Assembly (NCBI GenBank): GCA_902825945.1 | Contig: CADECY010000070.1 | Location: 1-47,550 of the forward strand | Source: an uncultured Acidobacteriota bacterium | GTDB lineage: Bacteria > Acidobacteriota > Terriglobia > Bryobacterales > Bryobacteraceae | Direction: 5' to 3' | Length of the DNA: 47,550 nucleotides | Shown: positions 18,809 to 27,915 of the stretch, one piece after another | Layout: the number at the start of each line of letters is the position of its first letter | Numbering within the stretch: the stretch's first letter is position 1 | The notes under the pieces: model-generated | Databases searched by the model: none | Seen by the model: only the letters and a program-made list of their open reading frames with translations | Told to the model about the DNA's origin: nothing | Program-made: the position numbers and the translations under genes

Positions 18809-19150
18809 ATGAGTCAAGTTTGCGGGGTTTAGCCTTCTGAATCAATTGGGACTAGACCTTAGCTATTTGGCTCAATCAGTGGCGGCCTCTCCGAAATCAG
18901 TGCTGCCTAAGTGAGCCCGAACTCCCTACGTTTTCCAAAGCGCAAGCCTGTGATTCGTGTGACTTCGGCAAGGGTGCGTGACGGGGGTGCAGGCTCCTGA
19001 TACCTTCGAGAGCGAAGGAGGCAAAGCAGTGGAGATACCGGGGGAATTGAGCGAGTTGGGATAGTTGGGATTGCGGTTGGAGCAATGGAGGAAGGTGCGA
19101 ACCGGGTGGCGGACAGGGCTTCCGGGTGAGTTCTGGAGCGTGCCGAAAAC
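18809..19150. other. Intergenic stretch with no recognisable gene
   Basis: About 340 bases between the start of the Ig-repeat gene and the second 65-bp repeat. It should hold the promoter of the Ig-repeat gene, but I find no convincing -10/-35 pair; TAAACC on the minus strand is the nearest. No RNA gene or coding frame is supported. Confidence 0.45.
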
Positions 19151-19215
19151 TCGCGAAAGAGAACGGCCCGGCGGACCGCAGGTTCCGTCCGGGCCGTTTC
19201 CCCTTTTGGGGCGTC
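19151..19215 (-). repeat. 65-bp terminator-like repeat, copy 2
   Basis: Same sequence and orientation as 16051-16115, exactly 3100 bases away, differing at 19178 (hairpin loop) and 19211. Its last base is the final base of the leuS stop codon. Hairpin arms are 19162-19171 and 19189-19198. In leuS orientation the stem is followed by a pyrimidine-rich TTCTCTTTC, so it can act as the leuS terminator. Confidence 0.85.
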
Positions 19216-21665
19216 TACCCCTTGACCACGATGTTGACGAGCTTGTCAGGCACGACCACGATCTTGACGATCTGCTTGCCTTCTACCCACGGTAGGACTT
19301 TGGCGTCGGCCGCCGCCAGCCGCTCGAGCTCCTCCCGCGCCGTTCCAAACGGAACCGTGATCTTGGAGCGCAGCTTTCCATTGACCTGGATCGGCACTTC
19401 CGCGCCGTCCTCCTTCGCGAGCTCCGCATCGGCGATGGGCCACCGCTGGCGGAACACGGGCCCCGCGCCGTCGAATTCCTCCGCCCACAGTTCCTGCGCG
19501 ACGTAGGGGGCAAACGGAGCGAGCATTAGAGTCAGCTTGTGAGCCAGCTCGCGCAGCACCGCCTGGGAGCAGGACGCCTCGAGCGAAGTCAACGCATTCA
19601 ATAACTCCATCAGTGCCGCGATCGACGTGTTGAAGTGCCACCGGTTTTCGAAGTCGCGTGAAATCCGGTCGATCGTCTGGTGCATCTTGCGCAACGCCTG
19701 GCGATCACCCGCGCCCGCTTCGGCGCCCGCGGCGGTGGCTGAGGCGTTCCTCGTGACGAAACGATACGCGCGGGCCAGAAACCGGGCCACGCCTTCGATA
19801 CTCTCCTCGTCCCACTCCATGTCACGCTCGGGCGGAGCGGCAAACAGCACGAATAGCCGGCAGGCATCGGCGCCGTATTTCGCCACCATCTCGTCCGGGT
19901 CAACGACGTTGCGCTTGGACTTCGACATCGCTGTCCCGCCCTTGAGCACCATTCCTTGTGTGAACAGGTTCGCGGCGGGCTCGGAGTTCTCGATCAAACC
20001 GAGATCGCGCATCACCTTGGTCCAGAAGCGTGAGTAGATGAGGTGCAATATGGCGTGCGTGACGCCGCCGATATACTGATCGATTGGGAACCAAACCTTG
20101 ACCTTGGCCGGATCGAACGCCGCCTTGTCGTTATGCGGGTCGCAGTAGCGATAGAAATACCAGGACGAGTCGACGAACGTATCCATCGTGTCGGTTTCCC
20201 GCCGTGCGGGCTCGTGACACTTCGGGCACTTGACGTTGACGAACGCCTCGTTCCGCGCAAGAGGAGACTCACCCTTTCCGGTGAATTCGACGTCAAGGGG
20301 TAAGCGCACGGGTAGATCCGATTCCGGCACCGGAACCACGCCGCACGCAACGCAATGGACCATCGGAATCGGAGTTCCCCAATAACGCTGCCGCGAGATG
20401 CCCCAGTCCTTGATCCGGAACGTGATCGACTCCTCGCCGAATCCGTTGGTCTTCGCATGCGCCGCCATCTTCGCCTTGGCTTCGACCGTGGGCAGGCCGG
20501 AAAACTCGCCGGAATTCTCGACGACGCCGTATTCGGTGAAGGCGCACTTGATCGTGGCTGGGTCCGCCAGTTCGCTGTCCACTGGCCGGATGACCGGCTT
20601 CACGGGAATGCCATAACGGGTGCAGAACTCGAAGTCACGCTCATCGTGCGCGGGCACGGCCATGATTGCGCCGGTGCCGTATCCCCACAGCACGAAGTTT
20701 CCAACCCAAATCGGGACCTTCGCGCCGTTGAACGGATTGACCGCGTGGTGGCCGGTGAATACCCCCGCTTTTTCGATGTCGCCCGGACCCTTGCGCGCTG
20801 CCTCGTCGATCATCTCCTTGACGGGCCTGTAGGCATCGCCGGTCATGAGCTTGGCGGTCAGGGGATGCTGCGGCGCGAGAATCACGCAGGTGGCGCCGTA
20901 AATCGTGTCGATGCGCGTGGTGAACACACGGATCTTCTCGCCGGAGCCGGCATGCGTGAAGTCGACCTCGGCGCCTTCGCTGCGGCCGATCCAGTTCCGC
21001 TGCATTGTGATAACGCGCTCTGGCCAGCCTTTCTCGAGGTTCGCGGTTTCGTCGAGCAGTTCCTGGGCGTAATGGGTGATCTTCAGGAACCACTGCGCGA
21101 GTTTCTTGCGCTGCACCACCGATGAACATCGCCAGCAGCGGCCCTCTTCCACCTGTTCGTTGGCGAGCACGGTGGCGCAATCCGGACACCAGTTGACTTC
21201 GGCCTCACGGCGGTAGGCGAGCCCCTTCTCCCACATCCGGATGAAGAACCACTGATTCCAGCGATAGTATTTCTCGTCGCAGGTATTCACCTCGCGGTTC
21301 CAGTCGTAGGAAAACCCCATGCGCTCGAGTTGCGCGCGCATGTTGGCGATGTTCGACAGTGTCCAGGCGCTCGGGTGCTGCTTGTTTTGGATCGCGGCGT
21401 TCTCGGCGGGCATCCCGAAAGAGTCCCAGCCGATCGGGTGCAGCACGTCGTGACCCTTCATCCACATGAACCGCGCCAGCGTGTCGCCAAGCGAGTAGTT
21501 TCGGACGTGCCCCATGTGGAGACGTCCGCTCGGATAGGGAAACATCTCGAGGCAATAGAACTTCGGACGGCCGTCTTCAGTGGCTCGATAGAGCGCGGGG
21601 TCGGACTTCCAAGCGTCAGACCACTTGGGCTCGATAGATTTCGGATCGTAGGACTTTTCGGGCAT
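19215..21665 (-). CDS. leuS: Leucine--tRNA ligase
   Basis: 816 residues, bacterial LeuRS length. It charges tRNA-Leu and edits mischarged tRNA. The class I HIGH motif appears as HMGH at residues 50-53 (YPSGRLHMGHVRNY). The KMSKS loop reads AMSKS (TAMSKSKRNVVDP). Zinc-knuckle-like cysteine pairs are WCPDCATVL...CWRC and HCVACG...KCPKC. A CP1 editing region lies between, and the C-terminus (VVPDKLVNIVVKG) is typical. The ATG at 21665 is preferred over the GTG four codons earlier because GGTGA lies just before it. It converges on the cassette bracketed by 65-bp repeats. Confidence 0.97.
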   Translation of the reverse strand: MPEKSYDPKSIEPKWSDAWKSDPALYRATEDGRPKFYCLEMFPYPSGRLHMGHVRNYSLGDTLARFMWMKGHDVLHPIGWDSFGMPAENAAIQNKQHPSAWTLSNIANMRAQLERMGFSYDWNREVNTCDEKYYRWNQWFFIRMWEKGLAYRREAEVNWCPDCATVLANEQVEEGRCWRCSSVVQRKKLAQWFLKITHYAQELLDETANLEKGWPERVITMQRNWIGRSEGAEVDFTHAGSGEKIRVFTTRIDTIYGATCVILAPQHPLTAKLMTGDAYRPVKEMIDEAARKGPGDIEKAGVFTGHHAVNPFNGAKVPIWVGNFVLWGYGTGAIMAVPAHDERDFEFCTRYGIPVKPVIRPVDSELADPATIKCAFTEYGVVENSGEFSGLPTVEAKAKMAAHAKTNGFGEESITFRIKDWGISRQRYWGTPIPMVHCVACGVVPVPESDLPVRLPLDVEFTGKGESPLARNEAFVNVKCPKCHEPARRETDTMDTFVDSSWYFYRYCDPHNDKAAFDPAKVKVWFPIDQYIGGVTHAILHLIYSRFWTKVMRDLGLIENSEPAANLFTQGMVLKGGTAMSKSKRNVVDPDEMVAKYGADACRLFVLFAAPPERDMEWDEESIEGVARFLARAYRFVTRNASATAAGAEAGAGDRQALRKMHQTIDRISRDFENRWHFNTSIAALMELLNALTSLEASCSQAVLRELAHKLTLMLAPFAPYVAQELWAEEFDGAGPVFRQRWPIADAELAKEDGAEVPIQVNGKLRSKITVPFGTAREELERLAAADAKVLPWVEGKQIVKIVVVPDKLVNIVVKG

Positions 21666-21744
21666 AATTTTCACCAAAACGAAGCAGCAGCGCGCCTGCG
21701 AGTGACGCGCGAACCCACCCTTTCAATATATCGAAGGCGGCTCA

Positions 21745-22503
21745 ATTCCCGCCCGCAAAACAGCAGCGGGCCCGGCTGCGAGTTTTCGACGTTTCGAGGA
21801 TATCCCCCTTCCAGCGCCCTGGTTCGTCGTCCATGGAGCTGTCCAGGCCGCCGCAAATCGGTATTCCGGAGGCTCGTCGAGAGCTTTGCCTCGATCGCCA
21901 GCGCTCCTAACTCGACAACAAGTCCAACTCGACGCCGCCGCGCGTCCGGTAGTAGTGCAAACGCTGGCGGAGCGCGGTAGGAAGTCGCGTCGAACAGATC
22001 GGGCCCGTCGAGGCCCGTTAGGGCGACGCGGCGCAGGTAGCGGGCGACAGCCGTATCGAAAAGGTAGAACTTCGCCGCAACCAAACTCTTGTGGCTGCCC
22101 GGCTTCTGCGGAACCGGCCGCGGAAACCGGCCGATGAGCGTGTCCTCCGGGTCTCGAAATGCGATCGGAGCGTCTTGGCGTCCACCACTACGCCGGGCGA
22201 TCTTGGCACAGTCATAGTTGACGATCTGCCCGTTCATGATTCCCATGACGTCGAGGAATCGCGCGAAGGCCGCGAGGTTGCGTGTCAGAGGCCTCGACCG
22301 CGAACTCCCCTTTCGGGTAGTCGTCGACGTAAGACTCGAGGGAGCGCCTGGTCTCCGGGGAGTCGGCAAGCAGGTTCGCCGGACTCTGACGAAGCTTGCG
22401 CGGGCTCGAACCGCACGGGTTGAAGGACAAACCGCGCCTCTCGATCAAGTAGTGAATCTCATCGAGAAAGGCCGGCACGGTTGGATCTCAGCGAGAATGA
22501 TGG
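21745..22503 (-). pseudogene. Decayed AAA_14/DUF4143-type ATPase
   Basis: Fragments of one protein appear in order on the minus strand but in shifting frames. IILAEIQ (about 22490) is the Walker B region and continues after a frameshift as PAFLDEIHYLIERRGLSF and CGSSPRKLRQSPANLL, the AAA_14 sensor part. A deletion follows, then LESYVDDYPKGEFAVEA and, after another frameshift, LTRNLAAFARFLDVMG, EDTLIGRF, KFYLFDTAVARYL and VVELGALAIEAKLS, the DUF4143 half. The N-terminal Walker A part is absent. Intact members are orphan ATPases with a restriction-endonuclease-like tail. The gene cannot make an intact protein. Confidence 0.8.
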
Positions 22504-22552
22504 GTTGAGCAGTTGCTCCGATCCCGATACTGCTGCATTATCCGGAACGGGG

Positions 22553-24148
22553 CTACTTCGAGACCCGAATCACCGGCGGCTCTACCCCGACTGCGGGTTC
22601 GAAGAGCCCGAAAGCGAAGACCGCCGTGGCAGAGGCGATCGCCACGTATTGTTTGCCGTCGATCAAGTAGGTTACGGGCGACGCGGTCAGCCCCTCGCCC
22701 ATGTTGAAGTGCCAAAGATTCTTGCCGCTTTGCGCATCGAGCGCAACCATGTGGCCGTCGTCGTCACCGGTGAACAGCACGCCTCCCGCGGTCGCAACCG
22801 TGCCGGTCCACATACGGCCGACGCCGGTCATCGGATATTCCCACACGCGCTTTCCGGTCTTGGGATCGAGCGCCCGGAGCAGAACCTGCCCGCCCTCTTC
22901 GGTCGCCCCCCCGCCAGAGAAGTTCTTCATCGGCTCCGGCTTCTGCGCGGAACGATAGTACATGCCGCATTGTTCGAGGGTCAACACATAGAGAAGGCCC
23001 GTGCCGGGATGATAGGAGTGGCCCATCCAGTTGGTCGCGCCCTTGACGCTCGGGCAAACCCAATTGCCCTCGGGGGTCGGATCGCTGTTCGGCTTCTGGA
23101 TCGGCCTGCCCTTGTCATCGATTCCACTTGCCCAGGTGACCTTATCGATCAATTGCGTGGCGCGTAGGAACTCGCCGGTGACGCGATCGAGCGCGTAAAA
23201 GAAGCCGTTGCGGTTGGCGTGCAGCACCACTTTGCGCTGCTGTCCGCGGATCTCGGTATCGACGAGTACTGGCCAACTCTGTGCATCCCAGTCATGCGTG
23301 TCGTGCGGCGTGAACTGGAAATACCATTTCATTTTTCCCGTATCGAGATCGAGCGCGAGCAGCGAGCACGTATAGAGATTGTCGCCCGGGCGGACGCTCG
23401 CATTGTAGTCCGGCCACGGATTCCCAGTCGTCCAGTAGAGCAAATTGAGGTCGGGGTCGTAGGTTCCGGAAAGCCATGCCGCGCCGCCGCCATAGTCGAT
23501 CAGGTCGCCCCATGTCTCGGAGCCTTTCTCGCCCTTGGCTGGAACCGTGTACGACTTCCAGATGGTCTCGCCTGTGTCGGCGGAGAGAGCCATCACGAAG
23601 CCGCGCATGCCGCTATCGCCGCCCGCGCTGCCCACGATGACCTTGCCCTTGGCAATGAGCGGCGCCGAAGTGGATGTGGTGCCCTGCTCGACATCGGCGA
23701 ACTTCTTGTTGAAAATCAGCGCTCCCGTGTGGCGGTCGAGCGCGGTGAGATAGTTGTCGCTGGTGGTGAAGTAGACTTTGTCGGCCCAGATCGCCGCTCC
23801 CCGGTTGACGCCGCCCTTTTGCGCGCGCGGATCGGCGTACTGCCAGACCAGCCGTCCGCTCCGGGCATCGATCGCGTACACCGAGTTGGTGTTGGTAATG
23901 TAGAGAACGCCCTTGTAGACGATCGGCGAACTGCGCAACCCGCGCGCGTTCGGCACATGGTAGACCCACTTCGGCACCAGGTTCCGGGCATTGGCGGCGG
24001 TGATCTGTGAAAGTGGACTGTAGCGCCACCCCGAATACGTGCCGGCATAGGTGAGCCAGTCACCAGTCGCACCCTTCATGATGTCGTCATGCACTTGGCT
24101 GAAACTGATGCCAGCCAAGGCGAGCGATAGGACGAATGATCGATTCAT
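22553..24148 (-). CDS. Secreted PQQ-dependent dehydrogenase (alcohol dehydrogenase-like)
   Basis: 531 residues with a signal peptide (MNRSFVLSLALAGISFS). Repeated propeller blades (for example VVYKG-like strands, VYAIDARSGRLVWQY, ALDLDTGKMKWYFQ, ALDPKTGKRVWEY) identify the quinoprotein family. TTGNPWPDYN, TPHDTHDWDAQ and NRNGFFYALDR are typical of methanol/ethanol dehydrogenase-like members, which oxidise alcohols or sugars in the periplasm and pass electrons to cytochrome c. It has no fused haem domain; the cytochrome is encoded directly upstream, sharing one base at a TGATG junction, so coupling is expected. The substrate is unknown. Confidence 0.92.
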   Translation of the reverse strand: MNRSFVLSLALAGISFSQVHDDIMKGATGDWLTYAGTYSGWRYSPLSQITAANARNLVPKWVYHVPNARGLRSSPIVYKGVLYITNTNSVYAIDARSGRLVWQYADPRAQKGGVNRGAAIWADKVYFTTSDNYLTALDRHTGALIFNKKFADVEQGTTSTSAPLIAKGKVIVGSAGGDSGMRGFVMALSADTGETIWKSYTVPAKGEKGSETWGDLIDYGGGAAWLSGTYDPDLNLLYWTTGNPWPDYNASVRPGDNLYTCSLLALDLDTGKMKWYFQFTPHDTHDWDAQSWPVLVDTEIRGQQRKVVLHANRNGFFYALDRVTGEFLRATQLIDKVTWASGIDDKGRPIQKPNSDPTPEGNWVCPSVKGATNWMGHSYHPGTGLLYVLTLEQCGMYYRSAQKPEPMKNFSGGGATEEGGQVLLRALDPKTGKRVWEYPMTGVGRMWTGTVATAGGVLFTGDDDGHMVALDAQSGKNLWHFNMGEGLTASPVTYLIDGKQYVAIASATAVFAFGLFEPAVGVEPPVIRVSK

Positions 24149-24954
24149 CACTGGGCGGTCCTCTCTCCGGCGCGGATGTCCTGGGTGGCGAGGTAGGCAA
24201 GCAGGTCGCGCAGTTCCTCGCGTGTCAGCCGCTTGGCGTAATCGCCGGGCATCGGCGTGGAGGCGGAGATCGTCAGCTCCTTCACGTCGTTCATCTGAAT
24301 CAAGTGGAGCTCGCCTTTGGTGTCGACCAGTTGGAGTGCATAGTTGCTGCGATTCTTTGCCACGCCCTTCAGTGTCTGCCCGCTCTTCATGACGACCGTG
24401 GCGGCCTCGTTGCCAAGGTAGAAGAGATCCTTGCCGGGATCGACGATCGACTCCCGGATCACGGCGAGGGGACGGCTTCCTCCGATGTTGCTCAAATCGG
24501 GCCCAGTGCGTCCGCCCTTGCCGAGAATCGGATGGCAGTTCGAACACGCTGCCTTCGATCCCCAGAACACTACCTTGCCCGCGACCGGATCTCCGGGTAC
24601 CGGATTAGTGCTCGCGGGTCCGGTCAGTGCGTGGATGAAAGCGACGAGGTTCCACGTCTGTTCGTCGTTCAGCGCCGAGGGCGGCATGTCGGTTCCGGGC
24701 ACACCCTTGCGAATCACCTGGAAGATCGCTTCGTCGCTGAGCGGATGCCAGAGCGAGCGCCTCACCAGATTCGGGCCTCTGGCGCCTCCGCCGCCGTCCG
24801 GGCCGTGGCAGCCGGCACATGAACCCATGAACAGCTTCGTACCGCTGGCGATCGCCTGGGGATTCCCGATCGCCGGATTCTTGGAGTCGCTCAGATAGCG
24901 TCCGTGTTGGGCCCCCAGCGGCAACACGAACACCGCGAGCAGAAACGCGCGCAT
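24148..24954 (-). CDS. Di-haem cytochrome c, partner of the PQQ dehydrogenase
   Basis: 268 residues, signal peptide MRAFLLAVFVLPLGA. Two CxxCH motifs: CAGCH in a CBB3-type cytochrome domain (about 35-120) and CSNCH at about 145 in a domain with GPDLSNIGG, ESIVDPGKDL, VVMKSGQTLKGV and MP before the end, the putative haem-binding domain seen in Verrucomicrobia/Planctomycete dehydrogenases. It probably accepts electrons from the dehydrogenase encoded by the overlapping downstream gene. A TACACT hexamer lies eight bases before the ATG. Longer in-frame extensions lack coding character. Confidence 0.92.
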   Translation of the reverse strand: MRAFLLAVFVLPLGAQHGRYLSDSKNPAIGNPQAIASGTKLFMGSCAGCHGPDGGGGARGPNLVRRSLWHPLSDEAIFQVIRKGVPGTDMPPSALNDEQTWNLVAFIHALTGPASTNPVPGDPVAGKVVFWGSKAACSNCHPILGKGGRTGPDLSNIGGSRPLAVIRESIVDPGKDLFYLGNEAATVVMKSGQTLKGVAKNRSNYALQLVDTKGELHLIQMNDVKELTISASTPMPGDYAKRLTREELRDLLAYLATQDIRAGERTAQ

Positions 24955-24962
24955 AGGAACCC

Positions 24963-24968
24963 AGTGTA
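24963..24968 (-). promoter_or_regulatory. Candidate -10 box of the cytochrome/PQQ operon
   Basis: TACACT on the minus strand, 8 bases before the ATG at 24954; no Shine-Dalgarno sequence between them. Confidence 0.35.
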
Positions 24969-25362
24969 GTCCGATCGCGTGTGAGTTGGGAATTCCGAGT
25001 TCGGGCGCGAGCCCCGGGCGGCGGCACTCTCCACAACGGCTTCCGCCGAGCCAGAGCATTCCGTCGAGGTTCGGACGCCAGGGGAGAGTTCGACGCCGGA
25101 CGCAGCCGAGCGTCCGGAACGAAAGCGTGTTGGATTCGGAAGAACCGGGCATTCAAGCCAAGCAGCCTTGGCCAGATGGCGGAAAGATACTCCGGCGTGG
25201 CGGCTTTACTTTACGCATCCGCCACCTCCGATGCGGTCGTCGCCCGTCACATTCTTCACCACGGCTGATATCTCGCACGCAATAGCGGCGGGACCGGCGC
25301 TGCTGGCCCGCGCAATGGTCACCCGGACCCCGGAGCCTGACGCACTCCCGCTACTGCTCAGC
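24969..25362. other. Intergenic stretch with no supported gene
   Basis: About 390 bases between the second receptor-like gene and the cytochrome operon. A minus-strand frame of about 40 codons directly after the receptor stop (containing ARASSAGPAAIACEIS) is open but has no ribosome site or known motif. No terminator hairpin with a T-run is evident. Confidence 0.4.
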
Positions 25363-27915
25363 CTACCAGCCGATCTGCGCCGCGACGCGGAAGGTCCGCC
25401 CGTCGTTCAGCGTATTGGTGATGAATCCGTAGTTGAACGCCGCCAGGTCGGCACCGGGTTCGGCGAACTGCGGCGTGTTGAAAAAGTTGACCGACTCGGC
25501 GCGCAGCGTCAGCTTCGCCTCGCGCCACAACCCGAAGCTCCGGGCGAGCGCCGCGTTCACGTTATAGATACCGCCCTTGCGAAACGTGTTTCGGCCCAGA
25601 TTGCCGCCGAACTCGTCTGTGGGGCGCATGTAGGAAAAGGCGGAGCGCGGGATCAACGATGCGGAGGTGTCCGGATGGCCGACCGTCCGGCCCAACACCG
25701 AGCGGTCTGCCAGATTCGGCCGGTCGCCGCCGTTGCCATCGACATTTCCGAACCCCGGACCGTCGGCACCTGTTTGCACCGTGAACGGCGTCCCGGACTT
25801 CAGCAACACCACCGACGACAGCGTGAATCCGCGCCAGGCATGGCTCGACCGCACCAGGAACGCGTGCGGCTGGTCGAAGTTCGAGAGCGCCTTCATGTCT
25901 CTGTGCTGTTCGAACTCGGACTGTCCGCGCGAAAGCCGCGAGTCGGCTTCGTAGGCCGTATTCGTGTAGGCGGATCCGAGATCCATCGCTTTGCTGAACC
26001 AAAAGGAGGCGTCCACCGAGATTCCGCGCCAGCGCGGAATCACGAGTGTGGCGCGCGCCGCGTCGAAGTATCCGCGCGATCCGTTCAGCACCCAGCGGAT
26101 CTCGGCATAGCGTGGATCGGGCCGGCGGATGTTGATCGTCGCCGTTGTTTGCGGGATTCCGGGAACCGCGTGCGCGCGGTTGAGATACCACATGAGCAGC
26201 AGTTTGTGCTGCCGGCTGCCGACGTATCCGAACTGCAGCTTCCACGCCGAACGGGTCTCGGGCTCCCAGGAGAAGTTGTATTGGTGCGCGTACGGCGTGC
26301 GGAGTTCGGGCGCCAGTGTGTAGATGTTGCCGCGCGCGTCGGGTACGCTCGTCAACGGGTTGATGAGCGAAGGCGCGGTGACCACCAATTTCACACTCCC
26401 CGGTGGCGACAACCGGATCTGCGAAAAGGTCACCGGAAAGATCTCGCCGTACTGAAGGCCGTAAGCGGCCCGCACGGTTCCGCGCCAGCCACCAGGAGAC
26501 CATGCCACTCCGAACTGCGGTGCGAGATTGTTGAGATCCGCCGAGTACGGGATCTCGTTGCGGCCGTTCACCTCGTAGGGCCGCGAAACGGGTTGCCAGC
26601 GCAGTGCGAAGTTGACTTGGAGCCGTGGCCGGACCTTCCACGTATCGCCCGCGTAGTATTGCATGTCCCAATTGCGGAACCCGCGGTGAACATCGCCCAC
26701 CGAGACGATGTGTTGCGTGGGGAATCCGAGCCGGAGGTTGGTGATCGCATCGCGGCCGAAGTCGTTGTTGAATGAGAAGAAGCCGCGATGTGTGTCGGTC
26801 TCGATTCCGTTGAACTGCCGGCGCAGGATGTGGAAACCGGCCGTCGCCGTGTGATTTCCACGGTTGTGGCGCAGGTTACCCGCGTAGCGGAACATGTTGT
26901 GCGCCCGGTCGATCGGGATCGACCCGTTCGGGCCAAGTGTCGTCAATCCCGATGTCGAGACCATTGGGCCCACCGCGTTCGGTTCTGGCTGCAGCACCGA
27001 CCCGGTGCGATCGAAACCGGCGGAAAGATCGGTGATGGTGGCGGCGGTCCAGGACCGGGTCCACGTCCAGCGAGCCCGGTGGGAGCGCGTCGCTGTGTCG
27101 GGATTCTGCCCGGAGACCAGTTGAAACGCATCGACCAGTTGCGAGACGAACTGATACTGCCAGATCAGTTTGTCCTTGCCCGTGGCGAGAAACTCGAGCC
27201 GGCCACCGGCGTTCGAATTGTCGATGCGTTGCGGCGCGTTCGTGTTCAGCGCTCGCTCGTTGATGTCGGTGCGGTTGGGCAGTTCCACGGGATAGGCCGC
27301 CAGCCAGCGCGAGACGATTGCGCGGATCGCCGGATCGTTGGTGAGCGCGGTCCGCTCGTCGGGGCGGGGCACCAGCACATTGCCGTTGACGTTGCCGCGG
27401 ATGCGTTGCTGGCTCGCGTCGCCCTGCAGGAACCATTTCGGCGAGAGCGCTCGTCCGGCGGAGAGTCCATAATCGTTCTCATGGGCTGGCTTCACTCCAC
27501 CCACCTGAAAGAAGGACCGCGCGCTGAAGACGCTATTCAGGTGTCCGAGCGAGAGCGTACCGTGCGACCCCGGCTTGCGCGCCGGCGCCACATGCAGGAT
27601 CGAAGAGGGCGGGTTGCCGTATTCGGCCCCGAAGTATCCGCGATCGGCGCGGAACTCCGAGTGGATGGTCGCGCTGGTGCCGAGGCGGACGTTCAGTTCC
27701 TTCAGTGCGTTGTTGTCGACGAGGTTGAACTGTACGTTCTCGTTACGCCGGCTTTCGCCCGAGGCGGAGTCCGTCTTGCCGAGAAGATTCAGTTCCACTC
27801 GTTTGGCAGCCTCGGACTGTTGTTGCGAGGCTGCGGTTTCTTCCTTTGGTGCAGTACGTGCGGCCGGCACCGTCTGCATCGCCAGCAGAAGGTGGACGGC
27901 GAAGCTAGAAACCAC
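25363..27915 (-). CDS. TonB-receptor-like outer-membrane barrel protein, short N-terminus
   Basis: 850 residues from a GTG that overlaps the epimerase stop by 11 bases. A weak signal peptide (VHLLLA...) is followed by a Gln/Ala-rich linker, a reduced plug-like segment (NENVQFNLVDNNALKEL) and a long barrel with alternating strands; the C-terminus FRVAAQIGW ends in Trp. Unlike the 1168-residue receptor at 5224 it lacks the carboxypeptidase-regulatory head, and I see no clear TonB box. It belongs to the Oar-like group found in Acidobacteria. Coupling to a secreted aldose epimerase suggests a role in sugar uptake (inference). Confidence 0.85.
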   Translation of the reverse strand: MVSSFAVHLLLAMQTVPAARTAPKEETAASQQQSEAAKRVELNLLGKTDSASGESRRNENVQFNLVDNNALKELNVRLGTSATIHSEFRADRGYFGAEYGNPPSSILHVAPARKPGSHGTLSLGHLNSVFSARSFFQVGGVKPAHENDYGLSAGRALSPKWFLQGDASQQRIRGNVNGNVLVPRPDERTALTNDPAIRAIVSRWLAAYPVELPNRTDINERALNTNAPQRIDNSNAGGRLEFLATGKDKLIWQYQFVSQLVDAFQLVSGQNPDTATRSHRARWTWTRSWTAATITDLSAGFDRTGSVLQPEPNAVGPMVSTSGLTTLGPNGSIPIDRAHNMFRYAGNLRHNRGNHTATAGFHILRRQFNGIETDTHRGFFSFNNDFGRDAITNLRLGFPTQHIVSVGDVHRGFRNWDMQYYAGDTWKVRPRLQVNFALRWQPVSRPYEVNGRNEIPYSADLNNLAPQFGVAWSPGGWRGTVRAAYGLQYGEIFPVTFSQIRLSPPGSVKLVVTAPSLINPLTSVPDARGNIYTLAPELRTPYAHQYNFSWEPETRSAWKLQFGYVGSRQHKLLLMWYLNRAHAVPGIPQTTATINIRRPDPRYAEIRWVLNGSRGYFDAARATLVIPRWRGISVDASFWFSKAMDLGSAYTNTAYEADSRLSRGQSEFEQHRDMKALSNFDQPHAFLVRSSHAWRGFTLSSVVLLKSGTPFTVQTGADGPGFGNVDGNGGDRPNLADRSVLGRTVGHPDTSASLIPRSAFSYMRPTDEFGGNLGRNTFRKGGIYNVNAALARSFGLWREAKLTLRAESVNFFNTPQFAEPGADLAAFNYGFITNTLNDGRTFRVAAQIGW

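Noticed and set aside
25168..26775. Plus-strand frame of 535 codons opposite the second receptor-like gene
   Set aside because: It is the complement of a well-supported barrel protein and shows no motif or ribosome site.
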